Below, piece by piece: positions 23,256-35,918 of a DNA stretch of 64,000 nt; position 1 is the stretch's first letter; every line of letters begins with the position of its first letter. The stretch spans positions 15,372,895 through 15,436,894 of the forward strand of contig CM060853.1 of the NCBI GenBank assembly GCA_030737835.1. The letters run 5' to 3'. This stretch comes from Acorus gramineus. Taxonomy: Eukaryota > Streptophyta > Magnoliopsida > Acorales > Acoraceae. The notes beneath the pieces were generated by a model. The model did no database searches. It was given only the letters and a program-made list of their open reading frames with translations, and was not told the origin of the DNA. Position numbers and translations under genes: made by a program.

Positions 23256-26200
23256 TTTTTTTTATATTAAAAGTGATGTTCTCTTACTTGAAAGAAAAAA
23301 AAATTTGGCAAAATTTCATTTTAAGTTAGGGAGGAAATAATTAAACTTGAATTCTTTGATTTCTGTCAAAATTTCGAGGAAAAAACCAATCCGCGTGTAC
23401 AATTAATTCAAATTTTTAAAGAAACATAATAAGAAAACCAAGCTAAGCATGGCTTTTTAAAAAAATTAAAAAGAAATAAATAAATGGGCATAGGCTTTAC
23501 GTGGAATCTATTTGTCTCCTATTCAACCAAATGTTCCCTTTCACGTAACCGTGGCAATAGATATACCTGTCCCTAGCCTCACTTTTCTAACTATATATAT
23601 ATAATGGATTTTTAAGTCAAATATTTTAGATCTCATTAGAAGTCTCATGAGCTTGACATAGAGTCAATACATGTTATATTTTTTTTTTTTTCGGTAATTG
23701 ACCCCATAATCGAATAGACGGTTACTATTCCCTCTTTCCACATTTAGAACCGTGCTAGCAGAGTTATAATTTTCTTTTTTTATTAGATTTCTATAATTGA
23801 ATTATTCATTCATCCATAATCAATCAATCATGTACTTTTAAACACCATAATTGTTTTTAAAAACACCTAGCAACATATCATAATTTTTTTTTTTTTAGAA
23901 TTTTTCAACCATTGCTTTGATTTCGAATGATTTGGATATTGTTTTCAATGTCTGTCAATTCATATTTGACCTCTGTTATTGTTTGGTTATGCAATTAGGT
24001 TCTAATCATCTGATTTAAATATTCATATTTTATTGAATGGCATTTGATATAAAATTATTTTTTAATGGCATGTTCTTTCTTTTCAGATAATCTGAAATAA
24101 ATCATCTACATTAGTTTAAATATTTTAGTTTTGGTTAAAATTCATATTCATAACTAAATGTGTGTTAACATTCATAGATATTTTATTTTTTTAATATCAA
24201 TTACATTTGAAATGTATATGATTTTTATATGCATTACTTTTTAAAGTTAGTTATATTTTAAACTAATTTGAACCTTAATTATATGCACTATGTTTTGAAA
24301 GTGAGCTACATTTTAAAATGTAACTGATTTTTATATGTATTATATTCTAAAAATATGTTATATTCATTATATTTTTTTTAAAGTCCATTGCCTTCATGAA
24401 CACGTGAATCGGACGTACCTTTAACTAATTATCACATGCATGAAGTGAAAGAATGAGAGTACAAAGAAAACAATAGTACTACAGGTTGCCACAGAGTCAG
24501 TTTTAACTACATGCATGCACATGTATCTTTTCCCCAGTGAATCTCTGACATCATCAAAGTATCAGACATATTATCCCGTAATTTAGGGATTGACAAGAGA
24601 ACCCAATATTTACTTAAACCAAAAAACAAATATAGTCTGGTTGTGTTTAAATCCTTATTAACCATGAAAAAGGACAGCATGCATGTATCCTTATATTGCT
24701 ACAAAGAGTCAAAGATTGCTGGCTGCAAAAAATTCCTGCATGAGATTGTCCTGACCGACTTACATCCACACAATGAGATCTTGTGGTGGATTTATAAAGA
24801 GCCATCTAGTGAATTGTTTGAATGTGAAAATAAATTATAAGATTGTATTTATGATAGAAAACAAAAGCTTCTTCAATAACAGATAGGTTTTTTCCTTCAA
24901 CAAACATCCAAAGATGTATATACGAGAGCTTCAAGCACTCTCACACAATCTAATTAAGCATCCATATGAACTAGAAATTTAGACAGAAGTTATTATTAGC
25001 TTTTTATAATACGTTTATTATTTTGTCGTTTCTATCTTTCCATATATGTGTGTGTGTGTTATCGGAAAAAAATTGACATTGATAGAAATAGCAACAGGTT
25101 TATACACAATTTTATATACAGTGTATGTATATATACACCTTTTGAAAAAGGAAATTGTCAAGTACAATCTCATTTATAATCTCATACATTTTGTTTTTTT
25201 TTTTAAAAAAAAACAAACGTCATATTATTATTCGATATAATTTTTTATAAAAAATGTATTTATATTCATGATGTATTATATGAAATTATTTAAATTAAAA
25301 AATAAAAAATATTCATGATATATCTTATTAGATGACTGTCGAGGTATATGAACTATACATTGAACGTTATGCATGTGGATCACATGTAACAGCACTCATT
25401 GCAAAAACATTTCTATCTATCTATAAAAAAAAAAAAAAAATACAAGGTTTTACATGTCATGTAGTTTGTTTGTTTCCGAGTGCATGTATCATGTATGTTT
25501 GTTCTCTTGCCTGTTTCATGTCTGAGTTTGTGGCTGGCCAGTTCTATCATTTTCATTTTCTTTATTGTGTCTCTGAAACTACAGTTTCATAGTTCTTTTT
25601 AGGTAAACACTGTCAACGAAACAAAACAAAATCCTTGGAGAGGCCAAACATGTCTGCCATCACGGATGCATCATACTTAGACCACGTACAATGGTTCATC
25701 ATGTATCTCTAATGTACTAATTAAAAGCTGAAAATATCTCTCTGTATGGTGAGATCTATTGAGCTACGTACATGGCTTCATTAAAAAATAATAATAATAA
25801 AATTAAATTTAAAATAATGTGAGTAGACAACATATATAGTTAAACCTAATCCATGCACAATTACGTCAATTAATGTTGGTGTTTCTCATCAACCTTGCAT
25901 CAGTGCTTGATAGAAATGCTGCATTACTTTGAGGGATACCCCTGCTGAATAATCTCATCACATTTAGGCATGCATGACATATCAGTACATATTGTCAGGT
26001 GCTCTTGATAATAAGCTCCCTACAAAAGCATCCCTTATAATGAATAATTGCACCATACACCACCAAATTAAACACCAAGTTTTGGATTTCATCAGAGATG
26101 GTCAAACAGTTGTAAATCACATGTCCTCAGTACCACGTCAAGCCAACGAGAAATTTTGGAGGTGACAAGGGACAGATGAAGCTAAAGCTTTAGAGGACTT

Positions 26201-26335
26201 TCTATTCAAACTAACAGTACCAGTTGCAGTAAAAACACTTGTCCCAGGTACTAACAGTGAGCAAATCAACAGTACTACAACAACAGCCCAACAACAAACA
26301 TTATTCTCAGTCATGCAAACAACCACAACATAGGC
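23256..26335. other. AT-rich intergenic DNA; no gene recognised
   Basis: Several open stretches of 60-86 codons on the plus strand (24643-24840, 25332-25592, 25974-26165) have no recognisable domains and no supporting splice structure. Around 24040-24370 are several diverged short TATATG...TTTAAA-type repeats. This region forms the 3' flank of CEN-like copy 2. Confidence 0.35.
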
Positions 26336-27259
26336 CTATCGACGCCTTCTCGCGGCGGTCTCCCTCCGCGAGTTGAAGTAGACAGCCGCGACGGGGAGGC
26401 CGAGCCCGTTGACATCAGCGAACCGTCTCGTGCTGAACCGTTCCCTCGCCGATGGGAGGGCGACCACCGTCCGCCTCCCCCTCTGCCTGAACAGCACGAA
26501 CACGAACCTGTGGATGCCTATGTTAGGCTGAGGAGGCTCGTACACAATCTCTTCTTTACCTGTCCAATACAAACACACTCAAATCTATACATACTTACAT
26601 ACACACATATATACACACACACAGTGAGGAGAGTGTTGTGTGAGTGACCCACCAAATGAAGCATCAGTGGAGCCTGGGATGTCAGTGACCAGCCTGTAAG
26701 ATTTTGGACAATATAATTACCACCCACATCAAAACAAATGCATATAGACACATGTAAATGCTGCATATATACCCACCAGCACTAGTACATATAGCTGTGA
26801 ATATAATACATATCCATATTTTGGCATGACATAAACTTGATCAATACATGCAAGCATGGATTATATAAGGTGTTTAATTAATTACCAGTGCAGGTGTTCC
26901 CTGAGGTATGGATCACTTGGTCCCGGAGAATCTGGGTCTATCATAACCTATACAAATTAATTGAACAATATTGGTAATTAATAATACATGCATGACTAGT
27001 AATTAATGTGTGTCAAGTTGAAGTGATATAGAGAAACATGTATGTAAGCAAAGTGTACCAAAGTGAAGGAGGACCTAAGTTCACCACCATGGACCGTGAC
27101 CTTAGGTTTGGAGGAGACGGTCGACGGCAAGAGCTCGCGGCCATTGAAGACGAGGTTGTTGGACTGGTATGTGACCTCCATGGTCTGTGTTGGGGTGAAT
27201 GAATCAAGAACCTCTCCTATCACCCTCCCAACTACAAGTGGCTCACGCACTCTCCCCAT
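26336..27259 (-). CDS. TFL1/CEN-type phosphatidylethanolamine-binding protein, copy 2
   Basis: Four exons: 27259-27059, 26947-26886, 26693-26653, 26559-26336, with the diagnostic 62- and 41-bp middle exons and GT/AG borders. The 175-residue product begins [20 protein letters not shown] and has DPDSP (71-75), EHLHW with His85 (TFL1-like; FT has Tyr), [12 protein letters not shown] (116-127) and a C-terminal ETAARRRR. At the second specificity position it has Glu141 (ARERF), where TFL1 and copy 1 have Asp and FT has Gln. NGLGLP (152-157) replaces the usual (D/E/N)LGLP context. The coding exons are GC-rich against an AT-rich background. The role, antagonising florigen in meristems, is inferred from the family. 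Confidence 0.93.
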
Positions 27260-27361
27260 AATCTTATTCTTAATAGAGAGAATTGAAAGAGAGAGAGTGA
27301 ATAAAGGGCCAAGAATGAAGAAGTATTGTTCCTGGGCAATTGGAAGGGATAGTAGATGGAG

Positions 27362-27371
27362 TTTATATAGC
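27362..27371 (-). promoter_or_regulatory. TATA box of CEN-like copy 2
   Basis: On the minus strand the sequence reads CTATATAAAC, a canonical plant TATA box, about 105 bp upstream of the start codon at 27259. A GA-rich leader (near 27280-27300) lies between. Position and sequence fit a core promoter; no transcript data are available. Confidence 0.6.
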
Positions 27372-27429
27372 AATATATGGAAAAAGAAGCTCCACCTCTG
27401 GAAACTGTGTTTCAACTGTGGAGGCACGA

Positions 27430-28053
27430 GAAAGGTTGATTTAACTTAAGCCTAAGTGTAGACCACTCCTGTATATGCGTATCCATGCACGTGTAATATT
27501 GTGTAAAACCATAGGGTTAGCTTGACAAGGGGTTAAAATTTGAAAAATAAGTTGTCTTAATTTTAGAAGATAAAAAGTTCATTAATGCTGTTCATATTTA
27601 TATTTATCAAAATTTAGATAAAAAATAGAAATAAATGTTATCAAAGCCTTACGGTGGAACAAAATATCATCATTTTCATTTTAAAATTAAAACAATTATT
27701 CACATTTTATCCTATATATTTTTTTTAAAACCAAATAGGGATAAACTGTCATCCCATTTATTTATTTCCATAATGATCATTTATCCTACCACTTATCCTC
27801 TTGTCAAACTAGCCCATAATATTTTTTGAAGGACCAGAGATAATCAAAGATGATAAAATTAGCTTAAGTAAATCTATGGCCGAGATACAACAATCTAATG
27901 AAGGGCCTTGGCCTTCTGGATATTACTGGGGGCTTTCAAATTAATGCTAGATAGATGGATCAAATTTATGCATCGGTCTGATGTTGGTTGTGTACCATTT
28001 GTAGTCATAATTAATTTGGTTTCTATGAAATTGTTTATCAGTTTTGAAAACTA

Positions 28054-28088
<35 letters not shown>

Positions 28089-28445
28089 TGGGAGGTTGGC
28101 TGAGAAACATGGGGAATATAATGTGTCACATTGCTACAATCTTCGTGCGGAAAACATTAGCGTGCGCGTTACAAATAGAGTCTGGATTGTTTGCTCTTCT
28201 TTTTCCTGTTGTGATCGTGCTCTATTTTATTCTTGAACATATGCCACATGTAATCTAATAAATTGAGTGGTTCAGATTTGTTTATACTGTGGATATAATT
28301 TTTTTTTATTCTTTTATACATATTCTGTTGCACATATTGTGGACCTCACGATTTTGTTTTCTTTTTCTTCAAACAACAACGTGTGTGTGAGAAACAATTC
28401 ATGTAATTAAATAACATAAAAGGCGATATAGAACACACATTTGCA
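27430..28445. other. Upstream region of CEN-like copy 2 and intergenic DNA
   Basis: AT-rich. It contains a (TA)n(CA)n microsatellite at about 28052-28088. CACGTG-type half-sites occur (CATGCACGTG near 27483), but they are isolated. No gene was recognised. Confidence 0.4.
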
Positions 28446-28882
28446 GTGTTTTAGGACCTGACCCAGCCGCCTTGAATTCCGGTTGATTTATCCTTAAAAC
28501 TCAATAATATAAAAAAATCGATAAAACCTTGTCAGCCCATCTGTTCAACTAACGGTTTTTACGAACCGACTACGGATTGATTATATCAAATGATTCTTTA
28601 TTCATAGAAATTGTGATTAATCACTTGTTAAAATATAAAATATAATAAAAAATTTAGACTTTATGTACTAAAATCATATTATGATATTAAATAAAAGCTT
28701 TATGCAAAGATTTGTAAAATATTTCATATTTTTTATTTAGCAATGATATATAATTAATATATTTATTATATTGTAATCATGTCACGGTTCAAATCCGGTT
28801 GATCCCATGGTTGAACTAGTGACCCTTCTTGACCCGTTTATTTTTCCAATTCATTGAACGGTTCAGTTTTTAAAACATCAGC
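28446..28882. mobile_element. Probable hAT-like MITE with CCGGTT-rich termini
   Basis: The left end reads GTGTTTTAGGACCTGACCC and the right end reversed reads GATGTTTTAAAAACTGAACC, an imperfect inverted pair. Near each end are CCGGTTGA-type motifs (near 28480 and 28795), as in a common plant MITE group with repeated 'ccggttgaacc' wording. No clean target duplication was found. Confidence 0.4.
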
Positions 28883-29340
28883 CTTCGTGGCTAACCAAGG
28901 AGGCAATAAGCCAATAACAACTCATGCTGTTATGGCTATTGAATCTCAATAAGGAACTACTTCAATTTGATCGACAGCTAATTAAATGGATGCAACCAAA
29001 ATTTAGTTGGCTTCCCTTACCTTGCCGAGCCTGACTGAAATTGGAGTGCTCACTCATTGTACATGTAAACTTATTTATTTGGGATGAGATTCAAGTAGTG
29101 CTTTGGACAATTTTGATTGATCAATTTTAACACTATTATGAGCCGAATCTTCACATGCAATTCATCCAATCCATCCCATTGCCCCACTTTGTCAATTATA
29201 TTATATGATATAAATAGCTATGCTCATATATGGGGTAATAGAGTGACAAGGGAGCATCTATTTCTTAAAGTTAAATTTGGGCATTTAAATTTCAAAAACT
29301 TTCAAAACGGAAAAATATAATGTCCGAATAAGGAGGTGAG
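28883..29340. other. Intergenic; no gene recognised
   Basis: A plus-strand open stretch at 29117-29320 has no recognisable domain. Nothing else stands out. Confidence 0.35.
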
Positions 29341-29859
29341 AAGAAAGAAAAAACACAAAGAGAAACAAAATACAAAACATCCACATTAATTGCAAGACAA
29401 GGTGGAGGAAACACGGGGCACAAAACGCTCCTAACAAGAGTAGAAAAGGTTTCTACTCATGCTAATGCCCTCCCCCCTCTCCAAACCTCACTCCGCTACT
29501 TGAAGAACCGATTCCTCCATCTAAATGTCACGCGCTCCTGCAATCCCTATGCCCCACTCCATGACGTTCCGTCATAGCATCTCTCACAAGTTCTCGAAAT
29601 AGAAGCAAGCCCCTCTGAAGATAAGGGAACATCTTGTAGAACAGAAGATATTATACCTTTAAGATATGAAAAATAATCTCATCAATCGATATACTAGAAA
29701 CAATTACAAAAGGTCTGAATATGTGTGTGGGGGAGAGGATCAATGATCAATAGAGAGAGATAAGAGATAAACAAGACACTGAAGAGTATTCAATTCATTC
29801 TGATACTCAATTTGTAGAGAAGATTTGAACTCAGCTTGATTTGTCCATTTCATCCCATC

Positions 29860-30330
29860 TTGTAAGATCAAAGGGAGGGGACAAGCCTCATAAATGTTTA
29901 CAAGTTCTTGTTGACTTGCTCAAAAGTCTCTATCCAAATTGTGCTCTTGCTTATCCTCGAAGAATAAAGTATTGAAGTAACCTATGAAGAGCATTAAGCC
30001 CCGAGCGACCACCTCAGTAGTTTATATCCAAAATATGCTCTTGCTTATCCTCCTCCGAGAATAAGGTATTGAAGTCTCCTATGCAGAGTATTAAGCCCCA
30101 GCCATCATGAGATGATCACTTCAGAGGTCTCCATCCAAAGGTTCGATGAATTGCTTTTTATGTACTCGTGTAAATATATATGTCGGAGGCGATCTAGAAC
30201 AGGGCCAATGGTGGGGTAATCACATGTATATCCTATCACTTGCACACTCCCATGGAATGGAGAACCAGTCAAAATCTTATGGCAAACTGAACAACTTTCC
30301 ACTTTAGAATGGTACGTGTCCAATCTTCTG
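29860..30330 (-). mobile_element. Degenerate LINE endonuclease fragment containing an internal direct repeat
   Basis: The minus strand at about 30050-30100 reads GLILCIGDFNTLFSEED, close to the conserved LINE endonuclease core (V)IGDFNxILSxEE. A second, diverged copy of the same stretch, reading LFIGYFNTLFFEDK, lies at 29952-30003. The two nucleotide copies share CTTGCTTATCCTC, GTATTGAAGT and AGAGYATTAAGCCCC. Further minus-strand stretches give endonuclease-like pieces with stops. No intact frame remains. Confidence 0.45.
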
Positions 30331-31110
30331 TCATAATTAAAATTAAAACTCAGAGTGTTCCAATCTTACTTGTCCAATTAGAATGCAACATTGTTTTGTG
30401 ACAACATAGTGTACTGGGAAAACATGTGAGAGGTTTATTGCGAGTGCGCCCATGATTGGAAAAGACTAATAGCAGGTGCAATAGAGGTGTCTTTTACGAA
30501 AGGACGCATAAACATTATGGACTAACGTTATAGTTCATTCCAAGGTTTTTTCGGTTAAATATATCTTCTAACTAGGATACCGTTCTTCAGTCCATGTACT
30601 TTATCTTTTATTTGATTTTTGTTCTTCTATCTCCTCTCACCTCCTTTACTCTGAAATCAGATATAAAATCGTGGTTACAATATCTATCTTTTTTAAAGAA
30701 AAAAATTAAAATTAAAACTCAATCGCCAACCAGAGATGTCGGGATCTAAAGCGTTGGAGATGAGTATTATAATAAGAAACAAACACCCCAATTGATGTAT
30801 CTGAATAAGATATTTATAATGATAATTCTCGAGCCACCCTAAAATAATCCTCATGGCTTTTAACACAAATGATCTCTATTTCCATTTTATTAAAAAAAAA
30901 AAAAAAAAGATCTCCTTGGAGATCCAATCACAACATGCCACCTCAATGATAAAAAAAAATAATAATAATAATAACAATATTGCTCTTCCTTTGATGATAT
31001 TTATTTACGTAAAAGCCATATATGCACATCCAAATCTGTTTTGCGCCACCTACATGATATCATTTAATTTCATTATCTCAAGAGGATCCCATGGCCGCTG
31101 GAGGTCTGCC
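30331..31110. other. Intergenic; no gene recognised
   Basis: AT-rich sequence with a poly-A tract near 30890-30908 and an (AAT)n tract near 30955-30975. It leads into the promoter region of the FKBP16-4-type gene. Confidence 0.4.
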
Positions 31111-31119
31111 ATCTGATGC

Positions 31120-31130
31120 TGACGTGGCAG
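31120..31130 (+). promoter_or_regulatory. ACGT-core element upstream of the FKBP16-4-type gene
   Basis: TGACGTGGCAG, an ACGT-core motif of the kind bound by bZIP factors, lies about 150 bp upstream of the start codon at 31278. It is a single short match, so its function is inferred. Confidence 0.3.
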
Positions 31131-31277
31131 TGAACCTGGGGTAGCTTTATTCAGTATCCTCACCGCGTTTCAGCTTATCATAACTCTCCAACATTTCCGC
31201 ACACCATGGAAGGCCCAAATTCAGATAGAGCAGATAAAAGAGAAACAGTGAGAGAGAGAGGGAGACAAGGAAAATCA

Positions 31278-34200
31278 ATGGCGGTTGCGTCGTTATTGAG
31301 TGCCATTGCTTCCTCTTCGGTTCAATTTCCGTCTCTCCCAAACAAACCCATTATCCCTTTGAGAACGAAAAGACCTTCCTTTACCTCCTCCTCCTCCTCT
31401 TCTTCTTCTTCTTCTTCATATGGCCACTTCATAAAGGCCCCTTTGGAGTCCATTTCGGTCCCTAGGAGGTGTTTCTTTGAAATGGGTCTCGGCCTATTAG
31501 CGTCCTTTGCGGTTCCCCTCGACGCGAATGCGACGAGGGTCGAGTATTTCGCCACGGTGGGCGAGCCCATGTGCGACATGAGCTTCGCCAAGTCCGGTCT
31601 CGGTTACTGCGACGTCTCCCTCGGGACAGGTGTCGAACCCCCCTTCGGACAGCTTATCAATGTGAGTTTCCGTTCCTTTGTTTCATCTGGGGTTTTTTTT
31701 TTTTTTAAATCTGATTTTAGTGGTAATGTGTATTGAATTATTGAATTTGGGAACTGTTGGGTTGTGCTAGGTAGACTTGTGTATGCTCCTCCATGAAATG
31801 TGTGGTGTTTAGCGTCTATTTTTTTTAATGGAAGTAGTTAAAACAGCAAGAACATTGTTCTTTTTTTTTTACTCTCTCTAATAGTTGGACTGCTGATGAG
31901 TCTATGGATGATCACTTTTTGTTGATTTTTTTTTAGTAGAAGAGTGTAAAAAATTTGGTGAAGAGATCAAAAAGTTATTGGTAACCTTGATTTACAATTC
32001 AAAAATAGTGTGAAGATAGTTGTATCCTTGCTTTTGAGATGTCTTGCATTCTTGCAGGACGGGCCCTATTCCGAAGACCTGTAGGGTGAGGACCACCTTC
32101 AATTTTATTTGGGTAGTCTAGTCTTCATTACCTAGTTATTCAGTCTCTTCCTTATTAGGGTTGGAGAGATTTTGAGAGGTAGACACTCGGGATCCCTGTG
32201 AGGGAAAGGGGGTAGTGGTGAGGAGAGACTAAGAATTGTGAAACATGTTCATTCTATTGTGTAGCATGTTTGGTTTGTTTTTATGTCATTTTTCTACAAG
32301 TGCTAAGATTGAACTCTAGGAAGCGTCGCTGCTTAACACCTTATAATAGAATGAAGGGTTGTTGAATTGAGTGGAAATTGTTTTGCCTCTGGAGGGTCTG
32401 TGGGATGTGTATGTGAGTAAGTTGAAGGAAAGAGTGCATGAGAGAAACAGAGAGAGGAGCATGTTTTATAATACAACGGATGAAAGTTATATAGATTTCA
32501 TGATGGAACTATTTGCACTAGATAAACATGTGTCGCAATGACAAAGATATTTAGAAGAGAAGTGCCCAAATTCCATTGTCATTTATGAGATGCTAGGAGT
32601 GCAAGCATCATATAAAATAAAGATAATTGACTGGGAAATTCTCCATATATATCTGATCATAATGATGGGTATCCAGAGGGATTGGTACTCCTTCTCACAC
32701 ATTCAGAGATAAGAAGCAAGGAGCCAAAAGGTCATCTAACACTAAATCCGAACCTATGATCAGATGTGAAATGATACTGGCATCAATGTCTGAAATTAGT
32801 TTATAATGATGAAAATTAGGAAAGGTGCATCATGCAGGCTCCTTGACACAGGCATCATCTTGACAAAAGATGCCAATGTGCAAACAAGTTTTCGGCCCAG
32901 TCAACTTTCTCCAATGGTTTGAGAATTTGATGTTGTGACAGGCCTTGCTTTGCTGAGATCACATTAAAAGATAAATTGGTTTTTGCTGAGTGAAGAATCT
33001 TTCTACAAGGTGACTAATTCAGTCAACCAACTGCATTAACAATCAATTCATCTAGATATCTCTTGAAGCATCAGTAGGTCTTTCACACTCTTGGATGGGA
33101 AGCTTAATGCAACATGTACACTGTCAACCTATTTGATACAATCCTTTATTTCCTATAAGAGATATAAAGAGGCAGTAATGGCTTGTTCTCTTTTTTTCCA
33201 AACCCTATAATCAGATATTTATCAATTTATGGATAAGCATTTGCATCATGAAAGAAATTTTTATACTGCATGTTCTCAGTTTTATTTCTTGCTCTTGATG
33301 TTTCACATGGTTATTGTGTCCATCAATTTCTAAATCACATAAGGGTTCATTTGGAAACACAGATTGAAAAGTAACTTTTAGAATAAAGCTGTTTTTTAAG
33401 AAGATTTTTATTGAGATGCTTTTTTTTAATTCATGAATCAATATTTGAAAGTAGTTGATGTTTGGCAGAAAAAATTGTTTTTCAATTCAAAAAATCGATT
33501 CCGACCAAAAAACGTTGTTTTTGAGCTTTTCAAAACACAAATTTCGAGGGAAAAATTAAAAGGAATCCAGTTTCCGATTCTAAATAAAGCTGCCCCGTTT
33601 GATTGCACGATTTTAACTTTTCAACTTTTCAAAAAGCAAAATCGCACCCAAACGGGGCCTTAAGTTTTGTACATTTGAGGATTTTACTTGATAAAGCATA
33701 TTAGATGTTCTTTCCAGATTCATTACACTGCAAGATTTGAAGATGGAACAGTTTTTGATAGCAGCTACAAGCGTGGCCGACCACTCACCATGCGTATAGG
33801 TGTTGGCAAGGTATTATTAGATCCTTATTTTTCTTCCCCTAACTTGGAGATAATGAGACAAAAAAAAGAGAAAAAGGATATGAGAATTATCATGTATGCC
33901 AGTTGTGTTTTCTTCCTTCTTTCTTTCTTTCTCTCTCTCTTTTTTTTTTTTTGCATCAAGTATCTTTCCATTGAGTGGCAGACTGGTTTATCCCTCTTCT
34001 AAGTACAGATTATCGAGGATGGTTATATATAAGACATCTTTTAACTGTTGTGCATTATCATCACTTTTATAATTGGATGCCCAACTCACAACATAACATT
34101 GTCATCTAAAATATTCAGCCTGCAGTTTAACCACATCATTTGATTTCCTGTGCTCCAGATGGCATTTTCCTTTACAAGCATCCAGTTCAGGATACCATTG

Positions 34201-35918
34201 TTGCCCCTGCTTTAAATTTGTTGGTTTTGAATTCATTCTTCATATTGACTTTGAGGAAGCCGACATGACCTATTTATAATATTTTGGGAAAGATGTAACC
34301 ACTGAAATCTTATGACGTTGTCTTCAATCTAATATAAGGACCATTAACATGGATCATTTAACCTCATGGTCCCCTAAGTTTATTCGACTGTCATTACACA
34401 ACTACGAGTGTGAAACCTCCTTGTTCTGAAATCTATTCAGCTGTGCCATTTGGCTAGTGCTTATTAAACATTGTAAGAGTTATGAAGTCATTTAAACAAA
34501 ATTGTAGATCAGTGAGGATCAGCATAATGTCATTGCTCGCAGTTCCTGCTTAAGGAAGGGGTGTAATATCAAGGGTCAATAACGAATGATAATCCAAATC
34601 TGCATTTTTTTTTTCTGAACTGGATGATGTTTTTCTTGCTTTATTAGTCATCCTTTTCAAATCTTTCTAATGTCATCTAATCCCTTTGTCTATATATATC
34701 TAGGAAACCTGATGTTGTAGAGATTCGAGCCATGCATGAATTTTTTATTTCCATGTCAATCTCCGTGATGGTATTAAACCTGCTGGAGGTGTTGAACCTA
34801 GCACTCTTTGTCCATGCCTGATACCAACTGGAATGTCACTTTCATCATTACATACTTGACACTAAAGTTTCTGTTCATGATTAGTTATTGGAGAACGATT
34901 AATATTGCCACCAGGCAGGTTCTGTTTGCTCAACGCAATCATTTGTGCACAGGTCCTCCGAGGCCTAGATCAAGGGATCATAGGTGGTGGTGGGGTACCT
35001 GCAATGCATGTTGGTATGTCTCATACCAAGTTACCAAGCAATAGAGTTTCAGATTATGATACTTTTCCATGGTTTTATGTTTACAAATGTATTTCTTCTT
35101 GGATTGATATGTAACACCCATCTTCTGTAGGGGGCAAGCGTAAGCTTCTCATTCCACCAAAATTAGCTTATGGGCCTGAACCAGCAGGATGTTTTTCAGG
35201 TAAATCTCATTATATTTCATTTAATTCTTAGCAAAAAAATATAGATTTAAATCATGGTATATTGAACTTGGCGTTGCCTGAACTTATAACCAAAACCATG
35301 GGCCTACATTTTACAACCTCAATTGCTAAGGTCTGTGGAAGAAGAATGTTTTTCAGGGTACAACACAAATTCAGAGCTTGATTCATGACCTGGATTATCC
35401 GAATACACCAGTTGCAGAAAATTTTTAAAATTCACTGAACGCAGATTCTGCTATAAGACTGTTTCAAGAGACCTCAAAGAACCTTGCACAAACCTTGACA
35501 GAAAGTACGCACAGGTTTAATCAATAAAACTCACTAATTGGATGGACTGTAAATCTCATGTGACCTATGCCCCTCATATATTAAGATGCTCACAGTGTCT
35601 TCAAGACAAAAAGTGGCCCAATTTGATTGTAAGTATTAAACTAATGAAACTATGCCTCATCAGATTGTCTGGACATGTCGAACAATTGATACCTCTGTTT
35701 TGACAGAGGAAAATTCTTCATTGAGCTATAGTTAGATGGGGTCTCAGCATCATCTCTTAAGCAGAATTATACGTGTATACATGTTGGACTTCATCATGTC
35801 CAAAACCAGATATTCAATTCATATCTTATACATTTTGTGGATTTGTTCAGGTGATTGCAACGTCCCAGCCAACGCAACTCTCCTCTATGACATTTTATTT
35901 GTTGGAGTTTACAAGTGA
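31278..35918 (+). CDS. FKBP16-4: FKBP16-4-type peptidyl-prolyl cis-trans isomerase, thylakoid lumen
   Basis: Five exons: 31278-31661, 33718-33810, 34953-35013, 35131-35199, 35851-35918, all GT/AG, encoding 224 residues. Residues 1-60 are a Ser-rich chloroplast transit peptide. Arg63-Arg64 before a hydrophobic stretch (69-81) and ANA (83-85) form a twin-arginine lumen signal. The mature start TRVEYFATVGEP and the FKBP domain (from about 106) match the FKBP16-4 group: IHYTARFEDGTVFDSSYKRG, LTMRIGVGK, GLDQGIIGG, GKRKLLIPPKLAYGPEPAGC, and NATLLYDILFVGVYK at the end. Cys pairs at 99/111 and in GCFSGDC could form lumenal disulfides. An in-frame ATG at 31206 would extend the N-terminus by 24 residues of charged sequence; I prefer 31278 because it gives a normal transit peptide. 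Isomerase activity is not assured for this subgroup. Intron 1 (2.06 kb) carries a MITE. Confidence 0.93.
33343..33660. mobile_element. PIF/Harbinger-like MITE in intron 1 of the FKBP gene
   Basis: The left end GGGTTCATTTGGAAAC and the right end (reversed AGGCCCCGTTTGGGTG) form imperfect inverted termini. They are flanked by TAA on both sides (33340-33342 and 33661-33663), the 3-bp duplication of the PIF/Harbinger superfamily. The interior is AT-rich with AAAAGC/GCTTTT-type repeats and no coding. Confidence 0.45.

Noticed and set aside
27063..27449. 128-codon plus-strand frame
   Set aside because: Antisense of exon 1 and leader of CEN-like copy 2.
31206..31277. Upstream in-frame ATG for the FKBP gene
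   Set aside because: Using it would add a charged 24-residue leader before a normal transit peptide. The downstream ATG gives a typical plastid presequence.
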